From NCBI GenBank assembly GCA_008828725.1, contig MEHQ01000745.1, positions 46,001-110,000 of the forward strand: 64,000 nucleotides of DNA, read 5' to 3'. The translations under genes and the position numbers were made by a program. The stretch's first letter is position 1; each line of letters begins with the position of its first letter. Positions 35,762-47,700 of the stretch are shown here, piece after piece. The notes below the pieces were generated by a model, which had not been told where the DNA came from, ran no database searches, and saw only the letters and a list, made by a program, of their open reading frames with translations. This stretch comes from Saccharina japonica (taxonomy: Eukaryota > Sar > Phaeophyceae > Laminariales > Laminariaceae).

Positions 35762-36119
35762 GTGAGAAGTTGTCGTCGTAGCGAAATGTCCCACGCCGCC
35801 CGACCAAATCGCGTAGTGGCCTCGAGTACACCATCATTGTTTGCTTAAACAGTTGTCTGTGCACGCGTTACAGTAAACACTCCACTAATCCTCTTGAAAG
35901 CGTTGCACAATTCGGAAGGCTTTGTGGGACAGGTTTATTGCTATATTGACACGCAAGGTTGTTCGCGAAAGTGTTGGTCGCATGTGGCAGTCTTTTTCCT
36001 TGATCCCTGCGGATGGAAGCGTAAATGGTCCACACTACTCCTGCAATACCACTGTTCCAGGTAGCCATTTGCGCCTTGTTAAGCTCGTGCATGCTGATTT
36101 CTGGCTCTGCTTCTCGCAG

Positions 36120-36204
36120 ATCTTTATCGTTTCTACATCGAGATCAACTATAATGGAACATGGACGGAGGCGCAAGAGCAAATGATTCGCTCCCAAGCTG
36201 ATAG
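36120..36204 (+). CDS. Leishmanolysin-like protease, plus copy, exon 3
   Basis: An 85-nt exon encoding LYRFYIEINYNGTWTEAQ and then RSQADR. It ends AG, completed by G of the next exon. The following intron is 503 bp, against 1408 bp in the minus copy. Confidence 0.84.
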
Positions 36205-36707
36205 GTCAGTCCATCGCACAATACCCACACCAATCAATGTATAGACGGTAACCAGCACCAGCTCCGCCCTATCACATGGTGTGAATGGTCGTGATGTCGT
36301 CGTACACGTACAACGCCAGCACCGGTGTCGGTGGTCCGTACAGAGTAGAGTACGGCATCATCCGACGATACCGCATTTAGCGTTGAACTGGAACATATTT
36401 GGTACTGTTGGGGGGGTCTCCCGCATATACCGCGTCAACGTAGCCGGCTTCACAACTATCCAAGACAAACATGACTCTATCCATATTGTATGTGGGAACT
36501 TCGCGAGACAAAAAGAAAAAACAGAAAACCTATTCGGTTGAAAGAAGGCTCGGGCATATTACTTGTCAAACAGTCGCAATTACTCCTGTATAGTTCAACA
36601 CTTGCTCACATTCTCCTATTGATGAAAGTTAACTTGAGATGTGACTAACTCCACTTGTCATTCTGTGCGTGGTTTCAACTTTGTGGGTGCGTTTGGTCCA
36701 CCCACAG

Positions 36708-36992
36708 GTGGGAACAAGTGATCACCCATGTTCCATGCGGGGGGACAACGTACCCAGGCCTGGAACTGGAAGCGGTGCCGGCTGGCCGCCTTCTGATAGT
36801 CGCCAACCAATATTCCGTTGACGGGGTTGGAGGCAGGCTTGGAAAGGGCGGCCCCGAGTACGTGTGGAATGATTGCCCCGGCATCTCTTTCGCAGGAGCA
36901 ATGACGTTCGACGCTGATGACCTGGCGGAACTGAACGAGCTCCGCCTGAAGCTTCTGTACCTGCACGAGATCGCACACGTCATTGGATTCGG
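36708..36992 (+). CDS. Leishmanolysin-like protease, plus copy, exon 4 (zinc-binding motif)
   Basis: A 285-nt exon running from WEQVITHVPCGG to HEIAHVIGFG (zinc signature, residues 353-361). It contains the FDADDLAEL segment expected just before the HExxH helix. The GTCAGT donor falls after GG of the final Gly codon. Confidence 0.9.
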
Positions 36993-37734
36993 GTCAGTTC
37001 CATCAAACCCAGACGTACCCTATCGAAACCGGACGTGTCCGTGTCATGACTGTCGCACTGTACTATGATAAACAAGCGCAGGAACGATATCCTTAGTGTG
37101 TATTCCCTCCTGCGCGCTCCCCGACGTGTCTTGGTATTGCAGTGATGGGTGCGCATTATACGCTGATCAATCCCAGGCGAGGGCTAACACTCTTTCGCCC
37201 AATAGGTTTTGACCGGTTAGACTTCTTAAGTGAGCCACAACCGGTTGGTCTGATACCTTCTCGCATATTTTTGGCTTACGACTACTACTGTCGCCCATCG
37301 AAACATGGTCTTGCTGCGCCAACAAACTGCTTCGAGGTCACGTTTCGGGGGGATATACTAAACTCTCCAGATGAAGAGTCTCATAACAAAAGTACACCAT
37401 TCCTACCTTGAGGTTGCTCTCCCATCAAGCAGTGTGATGACGTCGACTTCTTGAGTATTTCAAGGTCTCGTTTGCATTCATTGCCCGGTCGGTTATTGTT
37501 AACGGCTCGACCCTGTACGTACGTCAGCGTGTTCGAAATCTAACCGCAGTGCCCTCTCAAGGGCAGGGCAAATCCCTCGCACTTTTGTTGCCTGCTGTAA
37601 TCGACTACAGTAGACAAACACAACATTCTGGGGATCGCTACTCCGTTCGCTGACGGAGCCAGTCCCCCTCCGTGAACCAATTGAGAATTCTCCGGAATTC
37701 ACACCATTCCCCTACGCCTGGATTACGACCGCAG

Positions 37735-37877
37735 ACTCAATTGGGAGGCGTGCAGCACTTGCGAGGAAGACAGTGACCCCGAGTGGACATGCCCCGCGGC
37801 TGCAGCGGTCTACAACGACCTACTGGGAGCTCCGCCCGGGACAGCAGCCAACATCGTTGAGGTGGAAGGCGGGTCCG
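37735..37877 (+). CDS. Leishmanolysin-like protease, plus copy, exon 5
   Basis: A 143-nt exon with LNWEACSTCEEDSDPEW, then CPAAAAVYNDLLGAPPG, ending VEVEGGSG. With exon 6 it rebuilds the family pattern GGSG-TRCGHW just before the third zinc His. The donor is GTGAGC. Confidence 0.84.
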
Positions 37878-38329
37878 GTGAGCCACAGTTGCCCAAATCC
37901 ACTGAAACAGCTCGAAGGGTACACAAACTGGGGCACACTGTGTGGTCGGTGGTACTACAGCACAGGAGTGTACGGGTAGAGGGATGCTGGTTTGGCTAGA
38001 GGTCGTTTGCCAGTCCTTAACAACACAGGGGTTCTCAAACAGGTTGGTGTTCAAGAATATTTTCGCACAACGCCTGTATTGTGGAGAACGATCACGACGC
38101 CTACCATATCCACCCTCGCTTACAGCCATGTTCGCAGTTTTACAGTTACCCAACACAAGCCGTTGCTTCATTGGTGGCGAATTGCAGGATGTCCACATTA
38201 AACTATGCTCAGGAGGGAAGTAGCGATTTCAATGTTGAAAGGGTCAAACATATGTTCTACGTACAAGCTTCACCACCCGCACATCGAGGCGTTTTTTATT
38301 CATGTTCCGCACTTGACACGTTTACGCAG

Positions 38330-38397
38330 GTACACGCTGTGGGCATTGGTCCGAGGGCATCATAAATGATGAGGTCATGACGGGCACCGGGGAATTT
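38330..38397 (+). CDS. Leishmanolysin-like protease, plus copy, exon 6 (third zinc His and Met-turn)
   Basis: A 68-nt exon encoding TRCGHWSEGIINDEVMTGTG. It holds the third zinc His (415) and the Met-turn Met (426). The acceptor is ACGCAG and the donor is GTAAGA. Confidence 0.85.
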
Positions 38398-38922
38398 GTA
38401 AGAGTCACTCAGCTAGTGCTCCCCTACCCCATGAACCGCACGCCCACATGATACCGTGCCTCGATGTAGCGACGTCTTACGGTGCAGTACCTTTACGAGC
38501 TCAACCCGAGGGGGAATCATCAAATCAAACCGAACAATCGTTCCATCCACGTCCCCATCCCTGTTCGGTCATTGCAGGCCTAACTCTGTACAACCCGTCC
38601 AACTTATAGTTGTTGTTGCTGTTGCTGCTGGTGTTGTTGTTTTGTTGCTTCGACTATGTTTTGGCTGCTGTTGTTGTTGAGATGTCGATGTTGTTGTTAA
38701 TTTCACTGTGTGCTATCACCTTATCTCCATGAGCTAGCCCGTGGTCCCTCCAGGCTCTTCCAGTAGGCATATACAAGCCCCAAAGAGACTATTACCAGGA
38801 TGAGGCGGCCTCGAGCGGCGGTCATGGTACCGTCTACTTTACACCCCCCCCACCCCTATGCATCGTGGGCGACGCGTGTACGTGCTCGCGGCTGTTGCGT
38901 TTGCCCTGAAAAACATGGACAG

Positions 38923-38997
38923 GGTAGACCAGAGCCTCTGTCGAAGCTTACCGTGGCCTCTCTGGAAGACATTGGGTACATCGTCGACCCCAGTATG
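38923..38997 (+). CDS. Leishmanolysin-like protease, plus copy, exon 7
   Basis: A 75-nt phase 0-0 exon encoding GRPEPLSKLTVASLEDIGYI, the closing strand and helix of the M8 fold. The donor is GTGAGC. Confidence 0.86.
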
Positions 38998-40264
38998 GTG
39001 AGCACCCCCAGTACGTATATTACACTACTGTAGTTCGATTGCCACGTCTAGCCGTGTTTTCCAAAGAACGAGACTGGAGGTGCCAGGTTGTGCCATGTGG
39101 TCTTGGGATATTCTCGGCGTGCAGGTCCTTACATATAAACTGCTTTTGTTTTTCGTTTATCTACGGTAGAACGCTATGCTGTTGCGGGCGGGGCGCTATC
39201 CACCTAACGTGGCAAGGTATGTAAGTTGGTCCCACTTGTCAATGCAGAGGGTGTACGACACCACCACATGGCATACAACAATGTGGCAAGGCAGCGGGAC
39301 ACCTCGCGAAGGTTAGATTACAAGGTTCCGGTATGCCCGCACGGCCCCACGAAGGCAGCCCAGCCTCAACCACAGCAAGGTCTTGCGGGACACGCCATGG
39401 GTGATAATGAACTACTGTATATAGTGTGGAAAAACCTAGAACCTGGGGATATTCAAATCAATCCAGGAATATTTCTCAAACCATCTGCACAACAAGGTCT
39501 ACCCTGGACAATGTGCCACACCAGATGATGATGAGGCCTACAGTATACATCGCCTTCTTTCTGACCAAATATTTGTTGCTCAACAACGTCGTAAGAGTCG
39601 CCGGGAAACGTCCGGCCCATGATTAACGCCTTACCACACACCTTGCCGGTGCACACGTGATTATGGTTGTGGTTAACCCAGTTCTAGCCGTAGGACGTTA
39701 TTCGGGACGCAATGCAACTACAGTAAACGAATTCACACTACCGTAGTAGCTCAAGTCATGAATTGATCAATTCCAACCACCCCATCCCTATTTTATACCA
39801 TCAATTGTATCATGTTTGCCATCCGAGTGTTTATTGTTTTTACCGTTTTCGTGTGTTTTACCTTGACGGATAGGACCGTGTCGCTTAACAGCGTAGTAGG
39901 GGCAGTCAGTTTGTCTTCTGAATTGCGACCACTTTCGACCACTGCACGGAAATAGATGGAATTAGTGTAGCATCAGTTTAACAGCAGTATTCAAAGCGAT
40001 GCGTGAACGAGTTACATGTGGGTTGTGCGCATTAGATACAGGGCAGGACGGCATACATACTTCGAGGTTTGGACTAATATGAGCGCTGCCGACTGCCTGG
40101 ACGAGTGACGCCACAAAGCCTGTCGATATCGACATGTTGCCACCCTCGGCTGACAAACGGTATGTCAGCCATCTACTGTGGTGCCATACACGAGGCATCA
40201 CAGACTGGTCAGCTCACCATGCCCTGGCGTCGGTCGGCCTCACTGATATCCGCCCTGAATGCAG

Positions 40265-40432
40265 GTGGAACCATACACGCTGCCGGCACGTCGTGTCGTT
40301 CCTTTGGGCTTGAGTGCATCTGATGCTAAGACGAACCCAGATGGGGCATTTGACTTCACGAAACACTATGTGGACAAGGAAGGCAACGTCGTCAAGGAAA
40401 AACGCATGATGGGTGACTCGTTACGCTTCTGA
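40265..40432 (+). CDS. Leishmanolysin-like protease, plus copy, last exon
   Basis: The terminal exon starts VEPYTLPARR after ATGCAG and ends GDSLRF-stop. It is a 56-codon exon, one codon shorter than its paralogue. Related 3' flanking sequence runs to about 40520. Confidence 0.82.
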   Translation: MEPYTLPARRVVPLGLSASDAKTNPDGAFDFTKHYVDKEGNVVKEKRMMGDSLRF

Positions 40433-40529
40433 GTGGAGATCGAAAGCTCCGCGTTGGCACAAGGGGCCGCAGGTTTCTCTTTGAAGCGAAGCAGGGTAAT
40501 CTTGGAGGCAATAGGTTTCTCATGTGAAG

Positions 40530-40604
40530 GTGCACTGCACATACACGGTGTATGCCCAAGATGCTATTGGATTTTCATGGAATGTACAGGGTATACAGAC
40601 TCCT
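40530..40604 (+). pseudogene. Possible orphan fibronectin III-like exon
   Basis: A 75-nt phase 0-0 window between a GTGAAG acceptor and a GTAAGG donor reads CTYTVYAQDAIGFSW and ends GIQTP, like the last two strands of a fibronectin type III fold. It follows the stop of the protease and has no partner exon nearby, nor an obvious counterpart beside the minus copy. It may be a lost C-terminal domain of the protease; this is weak. Confidence 0.3.
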
Positions 40605-40650
40605 GTAAGGACGTCAGGAATATTGACAGGAGTAGGCGGGGGACGGACGA

Positions 40651-43600
40651 CGGATGAGACGTCTTTTGTGGTTTACGTCTCATGGCGGGATTGTTTCGTG
40701 CTTGTTCGAGGGCTTCAGCTCTTTTGGCGGGGTTTACAGTGCCACCGCCGTGTGCATGAAAGCTGCAGACCACTAGAAAAGGTCGTTCCGCGGAAATCAC
40801 TCAAAGCTGTGCGAAACGAACGCGTTGACTTGCAGCGTCTCACGAACGATTCACTCAGTGAACGATAAGTGGTTTTAAGTACGAGTGAAGGGGGGTTTCC
40901 ATTCAAATGTACATTGTGCCACGATACATTCCATGGGGGCCCCTTTCGCGACAACTGAAGTCAGATTCTACGATCGAGATTCTGTGCCGCCGACCGAGAT
41001 TCACGGATACGATTCTCGGAATTCTCGAAATTAACCAGCCTACACACACATGTTAACGATGGTTACAAAAGTTACAAACACCCTGCTGTGCGAGTTCCCA
41101 TATATACACAGAGTACACTATGTTTATATCTCCATTCAGAGTCTGGTTGTGTAAGAGTGCATCATAGGTGTTGTGTCGGAATTTACACTTCCCGCCGGAA
41201 GCCACCTGTTTTTCCAACACTCGTCGTCGCCAGCGAACAGAAGCACGGATATCAAACTTGAGGATATGGTTGGTGCAATAACGCGTGATACGCATTTGTA
41301 TCCCACTACTACCGTACATGGAAACCTTGAACATGCCTTTCGACACTTCTGCAAAATGTTGTTAAGTCAAAAATTGCGCTCGCTCGTGGTTTCGCGCTTT
41401 CGGGGACAGCTGTGAAACACACCAGAAAGCGCTCCTTCGAGGAGTCGAGCCTGGAACGCCCGCAAACAGGTGGTGACAGTGGTGTACCGCTGCATTCCCG
41501 TTGAACGACGAGGAGTTTGTGTAGGTGCTAGAAAATGTCTGAAATTGCACTACACCATGTGCGTTAGCGGTATCTCGTACGGGGCATGTGGTGCGGCTGC
41601 TGAGACATGTCAGACTGCCCGCAAGAGACAATCACTGCTTGTCGGGGTTAACCCACTGGGTACGTGAGTATCCGCTCCGGAGAGGTGATGCAAGGAATGC
41701 GCTCCAGGGCCGGTTATGTTGTTTTGCGGAGGTGTCCAAGAGGAAAGGACGAGGAGACAAAGGCGGGAAGACAGTGTGCGATGCACACGCTGGCCGCAGC
41801 TTTGAGCAAGATGGATTCAAGCCGGAGACTCTATACAACGAAAGCCAAATCCGAAACCCCGTGACCCTCGTTCGTCGGCATCAGTTTTTAGGGTTCACGA
41901 CATTCTGAAATATGCATATATTAAACGACACATGCTTATGCCGCGTATCATATCGGCGTTTGGTAGGCAAATATCGTGTTTTCCAATCAGATATTCGGTA
42001 GACCACTGGCAGCAAAGCAGCTATTCCAGCTATTCTCAACACGACCCCTTGATGGAGGAAACAACGTGAAATTTGCTACATTTATCTGTGAAAACGGACA
42101 ACCCAATCAATTTGTTCCAATGTGTTGCATACCTTCACTTGTAGAATAATTTGCCATGTTCTACAAAGTTTCGATGCATCCAGCACGTACTACTTCGCCG
42201 CGTCGAAATAACATCACCCGCCTTTCCTACTTCGCCTTCGACGGGCGAAAAGTTTTCTACAACTAACACTACAATACAAACACATATCCTGGCAACGTAG
42301 AGGTATGCTCCATTCCAGTCTGTGACAGGTTTGAAGCATGAATAAGCGTGGACACCACAAAATATCACACGTAATCCTTGGAACCCGCCCCTGGTCTCAT
42401 GATGCGTATACACAAGAGCTCCACATGCCAGCATCCATGATGGTATCCATGGTACGGATGGAGCAGGACAAAAGTTCGACTTCTTTGATTGTGTGTGGCT
42501 GTCGACAGTAAAAACGTTAAATATTACCTGGTACATACACTGCAGTACATACATGCACTACAAGCATGCAACTACACATACATATGTACACGTCACACGC
42601 ATTAAAATGAACAACGAATATCACATTAAATTGATACCAAGAGTTGGACGACTTGCTTTGCGCATTATTATTGTATTTGTTTTTAACGTTTCGCTCTAAC
42701 AATGTACTGTACATCGATATACACAAACAATATTAACGTACAGGACCATTTCCTAGATGAATAAAAAGCCACCAATGTCCCACTTTCTCTTTTTAAAGAT
42801 TCTCCACCCCTCCCCCTTTCGTGAAAACCCTTCGTTTGTCATGCTACTCGTCAACATTTCACCCCCAAGCCGTTGTTAGCAATGCCCCGATGTATCCCTT
42901 CCCTCCTCTAGCGGCCTGGCGGCACCTCAGTGCAAGCTTGTACCAGTAACCGTCGCGCACTCGCGATCTGGGTGGTTACGGGGTGGGTTTAAAAACAACG
43001 CTACTTGCAGACGCTTTTCTTCTCTAGGGACAACCCGTCCGTCCCTCCGACAATGCTTCCCGCCACCTGGTTGATTAAGTCGCCCCCTTCCTTATGAGTC
43101 ACTCAAAGCTTTCCACCGTAAGGGTGGCGAGGGTGTACAGCTGCGCTCGTCGAAAGACACTTGTCTTTGCCGAGCGTAGTGGTTGCGCTTGCTTGACGCC
43201 TACTTGGAAGCAGCTAACTTGGATAGGTCAGCACTGCCTGCACGCATGCGGCCCACCGTCTGTAGGTGTGCATACCTAACGGCGAGTAGTATCGCTCTGC
43301 TACGATACTTCAATGCCGTACGCGTAGCATCTCAGAGGCCTCCCCTTTCGATAACAGCATCCATTCGGGATCCCCTTTCGGCGTCGGCTGTGGCCCCACT
43401 TCTAGTTTGATGACGGGTCGACATCTGCCTCCAAGCCCAGAGGAGCACCTGTACCAGAGTTCACTTGTGTATCCAATCGGTGAAAAGCATCATGCATGTC
43501 GTGTTCCTATCTCCCTTGCACGGAAGCAGGGGCACCTCGCCGCCATGAACTTTTGCATCCCCAAAAAGCGCCGTCCAGTGGACACGAACTCTGAAGCTGG

Positions 43601-44600
43601 GATTACCCTGGACGAGTCGACGGGGGTCGTCCTTAAGAAGGCGGTGACACCTGGTGCCGATTGGCTTATTTTCCGGGTCTTGGTGAAGACTCTGTATTCC
43701 TCTTCCCCGTATGGGTCGCTCATACCTCACGGGGGTGTCGTCTCAAGGAAATAGATGGCCCAGAGAAGCGATATACCTATCATGAACGTACCCGATTTAC
43801 CAGCGTCCCCAAAATATATGAGTAGCTCGTGCTTGCACTTTCGGCGTCGTGTTCCGGCAGTACTTTCGCAATCGACTGCGGTGAGCCACATTGCTCTCCT
43901 GCTCAGAAGGCTCTTTCCCGGCAGGTTTCAGGCACGATGTTCACCATGGCGTCCTTCGAAACCCCGCGCACGTCGCGGACGCCCCTGTCACTCCTCCACA
44001 TGCGGCAAACGAGGTCTGAATCGGGGACTACCTTCTGGACTTTCTCCCTCATCAAGCCGAAGAGATCAGCAACAATTTCTGGCGACGTCATCACCATGGT
44101 CTCGACGACGTCTGGCACCCTCCGTGCTTCAGTTTAAACTCGCTTACTCCCGTGGACAAGCTCGCCTGCGCTTGCTGGAAAGGCTGAACCGTCAACCGAC
44201 TCGTCGTGCACCCGTCCTCGAAGAACGACGATTCGACCGTTTTGCCCGGGAATTGAAGCAAGTGTTTCCTCATTATCATCCCACTGTTGTCTTCAATTTG
44301 GCATCAAGCAGGGACAACCCTGGGCCCATCTCTCAGTCTATGTAGGCTGTTCGCTGCACCATGCAGCCGGTGACGATCAAGCTTGCTGACTGCTTGTCCG
44401 GTATGCGCGACAGTATCCGCACCTGTCGCTCGTTCCACCGTTTTTTACTATCTCCATTGCGCTCTTCATCGCGTATGCGTCATTACTGACGGGCATTCCA
44501 ACCACCTTCAGACCACCCCTTCGACCCGAACCCCAATGTCTTCAAGAATCGTTTAATTCTTCCAGCGTAGACGCGTGTTCATTCGGAGGCAGCCCGACGG
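40651..44600 (+). repeat. Left arm of a large imperfect palindrome
   Basis: Blocks in this arm recur in inverse order and orientation in 44760-48440. Pairs seen: 40655-40800 with 48440-48300; 41460-41900 with 47510-47030; 42390-42470 with 46350-46250; 43535-43760 with 46160-45930; 43880-44150 with 45520-45240; 44345-44600 with 45000-44770. Divergence and indels are substantial. The arm carries cysteine-containing fragments (for example around 41520-41640) and broken frames but no intact gene. Confidence 0.8.
44345..44600 (-). pseudogene. Relic of the same retroelement-type protein (left arm)
   Basis: On the minus strand LKVVGMPVSNDAYAMKSAME and, after a frame change, RIPDKQSASLIV align with the right-arm relic. 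Both copies are broken, in different places. Confidence 0.42.
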
Positions 44601-44759
44601 GTTTGCTCCGGTGGGTTGCTAAGACGATGTCTGGCAGCTCTCGCTGGAAGGAATACACAGCCTCCAGATAGTCAGGTGTCAGGTCCATCATTCCGATGGG
44701 GATGTCGTCCAGGTGGGCGAACGCTTAAGCACCTCTCGACTCTCGGGGCATCACCTTGA

Positions 44760-47700
44760 CTCTGAAGAGAGACACGCCTACGCCGGAAGCATGCGCCCTT
44801 TTTGAAGGCGTTGGGGTCCTCATTCCGGAACGGGGTGATGTGAAGGTGGTTGGCGGCGTGCCCATTGGTAATAACGCATACCTGGTACGCGTTAGAGCGC
44901 GCAATGAAGATCGTCGAAAACGGTGAAGCGGACCAACTCGCCTGAATGCTGCCGCGTATGCCAGATAAGCAGTCAGTCAACCCCATCGACGCCGTCTCTA
45001 CGGTGCACCAAATAACGTGCCTCAAGTGAGTGGTGGACCCGGGACTGTCCCTGACCAGGACTGTCTCTGACTGCCAGTCACAAAGGGCAGGCAACAGCGC
45101 GATGTGGATGTCAGAACTCGTTTGATCTCCCGGGGAAAGCAGAAGAAGGACCGTTCTCCGAGAAAAAGTACCTGACAACTCGATTGACGTTGCAGCCCTG
45201 CTAACAAGGTCGGGTGAACCTGTCGACAGGGGGAGGAAGGTTTGGACTGTCGTCGGTTAAAGCACGGAGGATTTCAGCAGCCATCAGGGGTATAGTGGCG
45301 ACGGAAGTTATTGCTGATGTCTCCGGTGGGATATGAGCGCATGTCCATAGGGTGTGTCCGGACCCAGACCTCTCTCGCTGCATGTGGAGAAGCGCCATGG
45401 ACGTCCTCAGTAGAGACGGCGCTCAGGAGGAAGTCATGGCAAACATCGTGCTGCGACACTGGCGGGACAGAGCCTTCTGGGCACAAGAGCCAAGGTTCCT
45501 AAGGACAGTCCATCGTAGAAGTGCTACAGGCACAAGCGAGTGATACAGGCACAAACCGCCTACACTATACCACCCAAAGAAGGCACGGAACGTGGTCGGG
45601 ATACTGACGCGCGCTACAATAGACGAAGCACTTTCCAGCCGAACTGTTTGTATTTGGAGGGACTCCACTAATGAGAGCTGCCGAATACCGGTGTAATCTC
45701 ATCCGTGGTACACAATAGTATTCTAGTCGATATATAACTACAGTGTAGAGCATGGGCTTGTTTACCGGGTTCAGTGCCACTCGTTCTCCTAGACAATTTC
45801 AAAACACAAGCAGAGAGCTTGTCAGGCGGTAAGCCTCACATAAACGTGATGCACCCCTACGGCAACATGCGTCAGCTGTACTAAAGTAAACCGAGAATTT
45901 TCTAGATATCCACGTCACTTCTTTAGAGCACCTCCCCGAGACGACACCCCCCCGGCGGGGCACGGGCGACTCACACGGGAAAAGGCGAAAGGAAGGAAGG
46001 CTTCGCCCAGGCCCGGTAAATAAGCCGGCCGGGACCAGGTGCCACCGAGTTCTCAAGGACGAGACCCGTCGACTCGTCAAAAAGCATCCCAGCTTCAGAA
46101 TTCGTGTTTACCGGACGGCGCTTTCTGGGGATGGAGGAGTTTCTGGCAGCGACGTGCTCGGTCTGCGGTGTAGTGGACGTGAAGACGTGGCATGCACGAT
46201 GAATGCCACCGATAGGGAGCGCAGGTGAATGCCACTATCGATAATCATATCGAATCGATCAAGTCGAACTCCTGCCCTGCCCTACCTGAACCATGGAATG
46301 CCGGCACCCATGGTGAGCCCTTGCATACATGTACAATGAGACCCGCACGGGATTCAAGGTCTGCGATTGACATTTTTCGTTTTTCGTTTCAGCCCATGGC
46401 AAAACCTGACACAGAAAGAGTATGCCCTTGCGTTACCAGCATATGCGCTAGAGTTGTGGCGTTAGCTGCAGAAGGAATGATCACCCGTCGAGCTAAAAAA
46501 AGGAAGGACCGTTGCGTTGTTTCGATGCGGCAAATAAGTTTGTAGGGGACCCTTCGTAGCGACGTGGCAACAGATTTCACAGTGCGGATGCAGAGAACTC
46601 ACTGCAGAGAAGTACGAATACACGAACTAAGAAACCCGACTTGGAACGTTTCGAGGAATTGCAACCGAATAGGTATCGGTTGGCGCTTGCAGTAGGCGTC
46701 AAACAACAACACATTGGAATCAATGTACCAAAGTACTTCGTACCAGTATGATATTAGGCATTTTAAATTCACCGCTGAATATAGCAAGTTTTACTACTGT
46801 ATGTTACCTCCATCGAGGGGACGTGTTAAGCATAGCTATGTTGCTACACAGCAGAGGCAAGTAGTCCACCGAGTCGCTGATCGAGCAAAACAAGTAGGCC
46901 ACACCAGCACCATCAGGTGCTAAAGCGGTACAAGCAGTACTGTATATCAAACGCTGATTAACCGCAGTTGAGTAGTTATTATGCGGTCACAGCCAAGTGC
47001 TGATTCATAGACAAATACTTCAGACTCTCAGGAACACCAAAAATAATGCAGACATACCGACGAGCGAGGGTCACAGGTCTTCAGAATTATATTTTGCTGT
47101 ATGTAGGGTCTCCGTGTTTGAGTTGCATGGTTCGCGGTAGCGACAAGCGTGCTCCTCGCACACTCTCTCCCCGCCTGGTCCTCCTCGTCCTGTCCTGTTG
47201 GACACAACCGACAGCCAATACAATAAATGGGCTTTGAGTGCAATAATTGCGCTCTCTCCGGAACTGAAGCTCATGCAACTACCCGTAGTCGATTAACCCC
47301 AACTGGCACTAGTGATTGCCTCCTACAGGCTGTCTCATGTATATTAACATCCGCACCGCACGCCCCATGCGAGATCCCGCTAAAACAATACCAGTGCAGG
47401 GCAATTCCAGGCATTTGCCAACGCCTAGACAACGTCTACTCCTTGTGCATAGGGAGCGTAGCGGTCCACTACTACTGCCACCACCTGTTGGCGGGCGTTC
47501 GGGGCTCAACTCTCCTAATAAACGTGTTCAGGTGTGTTCCCACTGTAATCTGCCCCTGAAAGCGCGAAACCGAGAGAGAACAATTATGGACTTCAATCTA
47601 GCAGTAGCAGCAAAAGTCATATTCGCGATGTTTAGCACACGGGCGGTCGGGACCCTACCCCTTGCACAATGTGGGCGTGAAACCATCCTTGCGGAGTCAT

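Larger units (their letters stand above)
33720..40520 (+). repeat. Inverted segmental duplication, right copy
   Basis: Partner of the 2300-11290 block. The left edge is a TTG/CTG-rich low-complexity stretch that also occurs as its complement beside the other copy. The introns are mostly shorter here. Confidence 0.75.

Noticed and set aside
37139-37200. Possible extra protease exon (DGCALYADQSQ)
   Set aside because: Exons 4 and 5 join in phase without it in both copies, spacing to the third zinc His is then normal, and the minus copy has no counterpart.
43755-44345. 196-codon plus-strand frame in the palindrome
   Set aside because: The other arm conserves a different frame on the opposite strand, so this frame is not the one under past selection.
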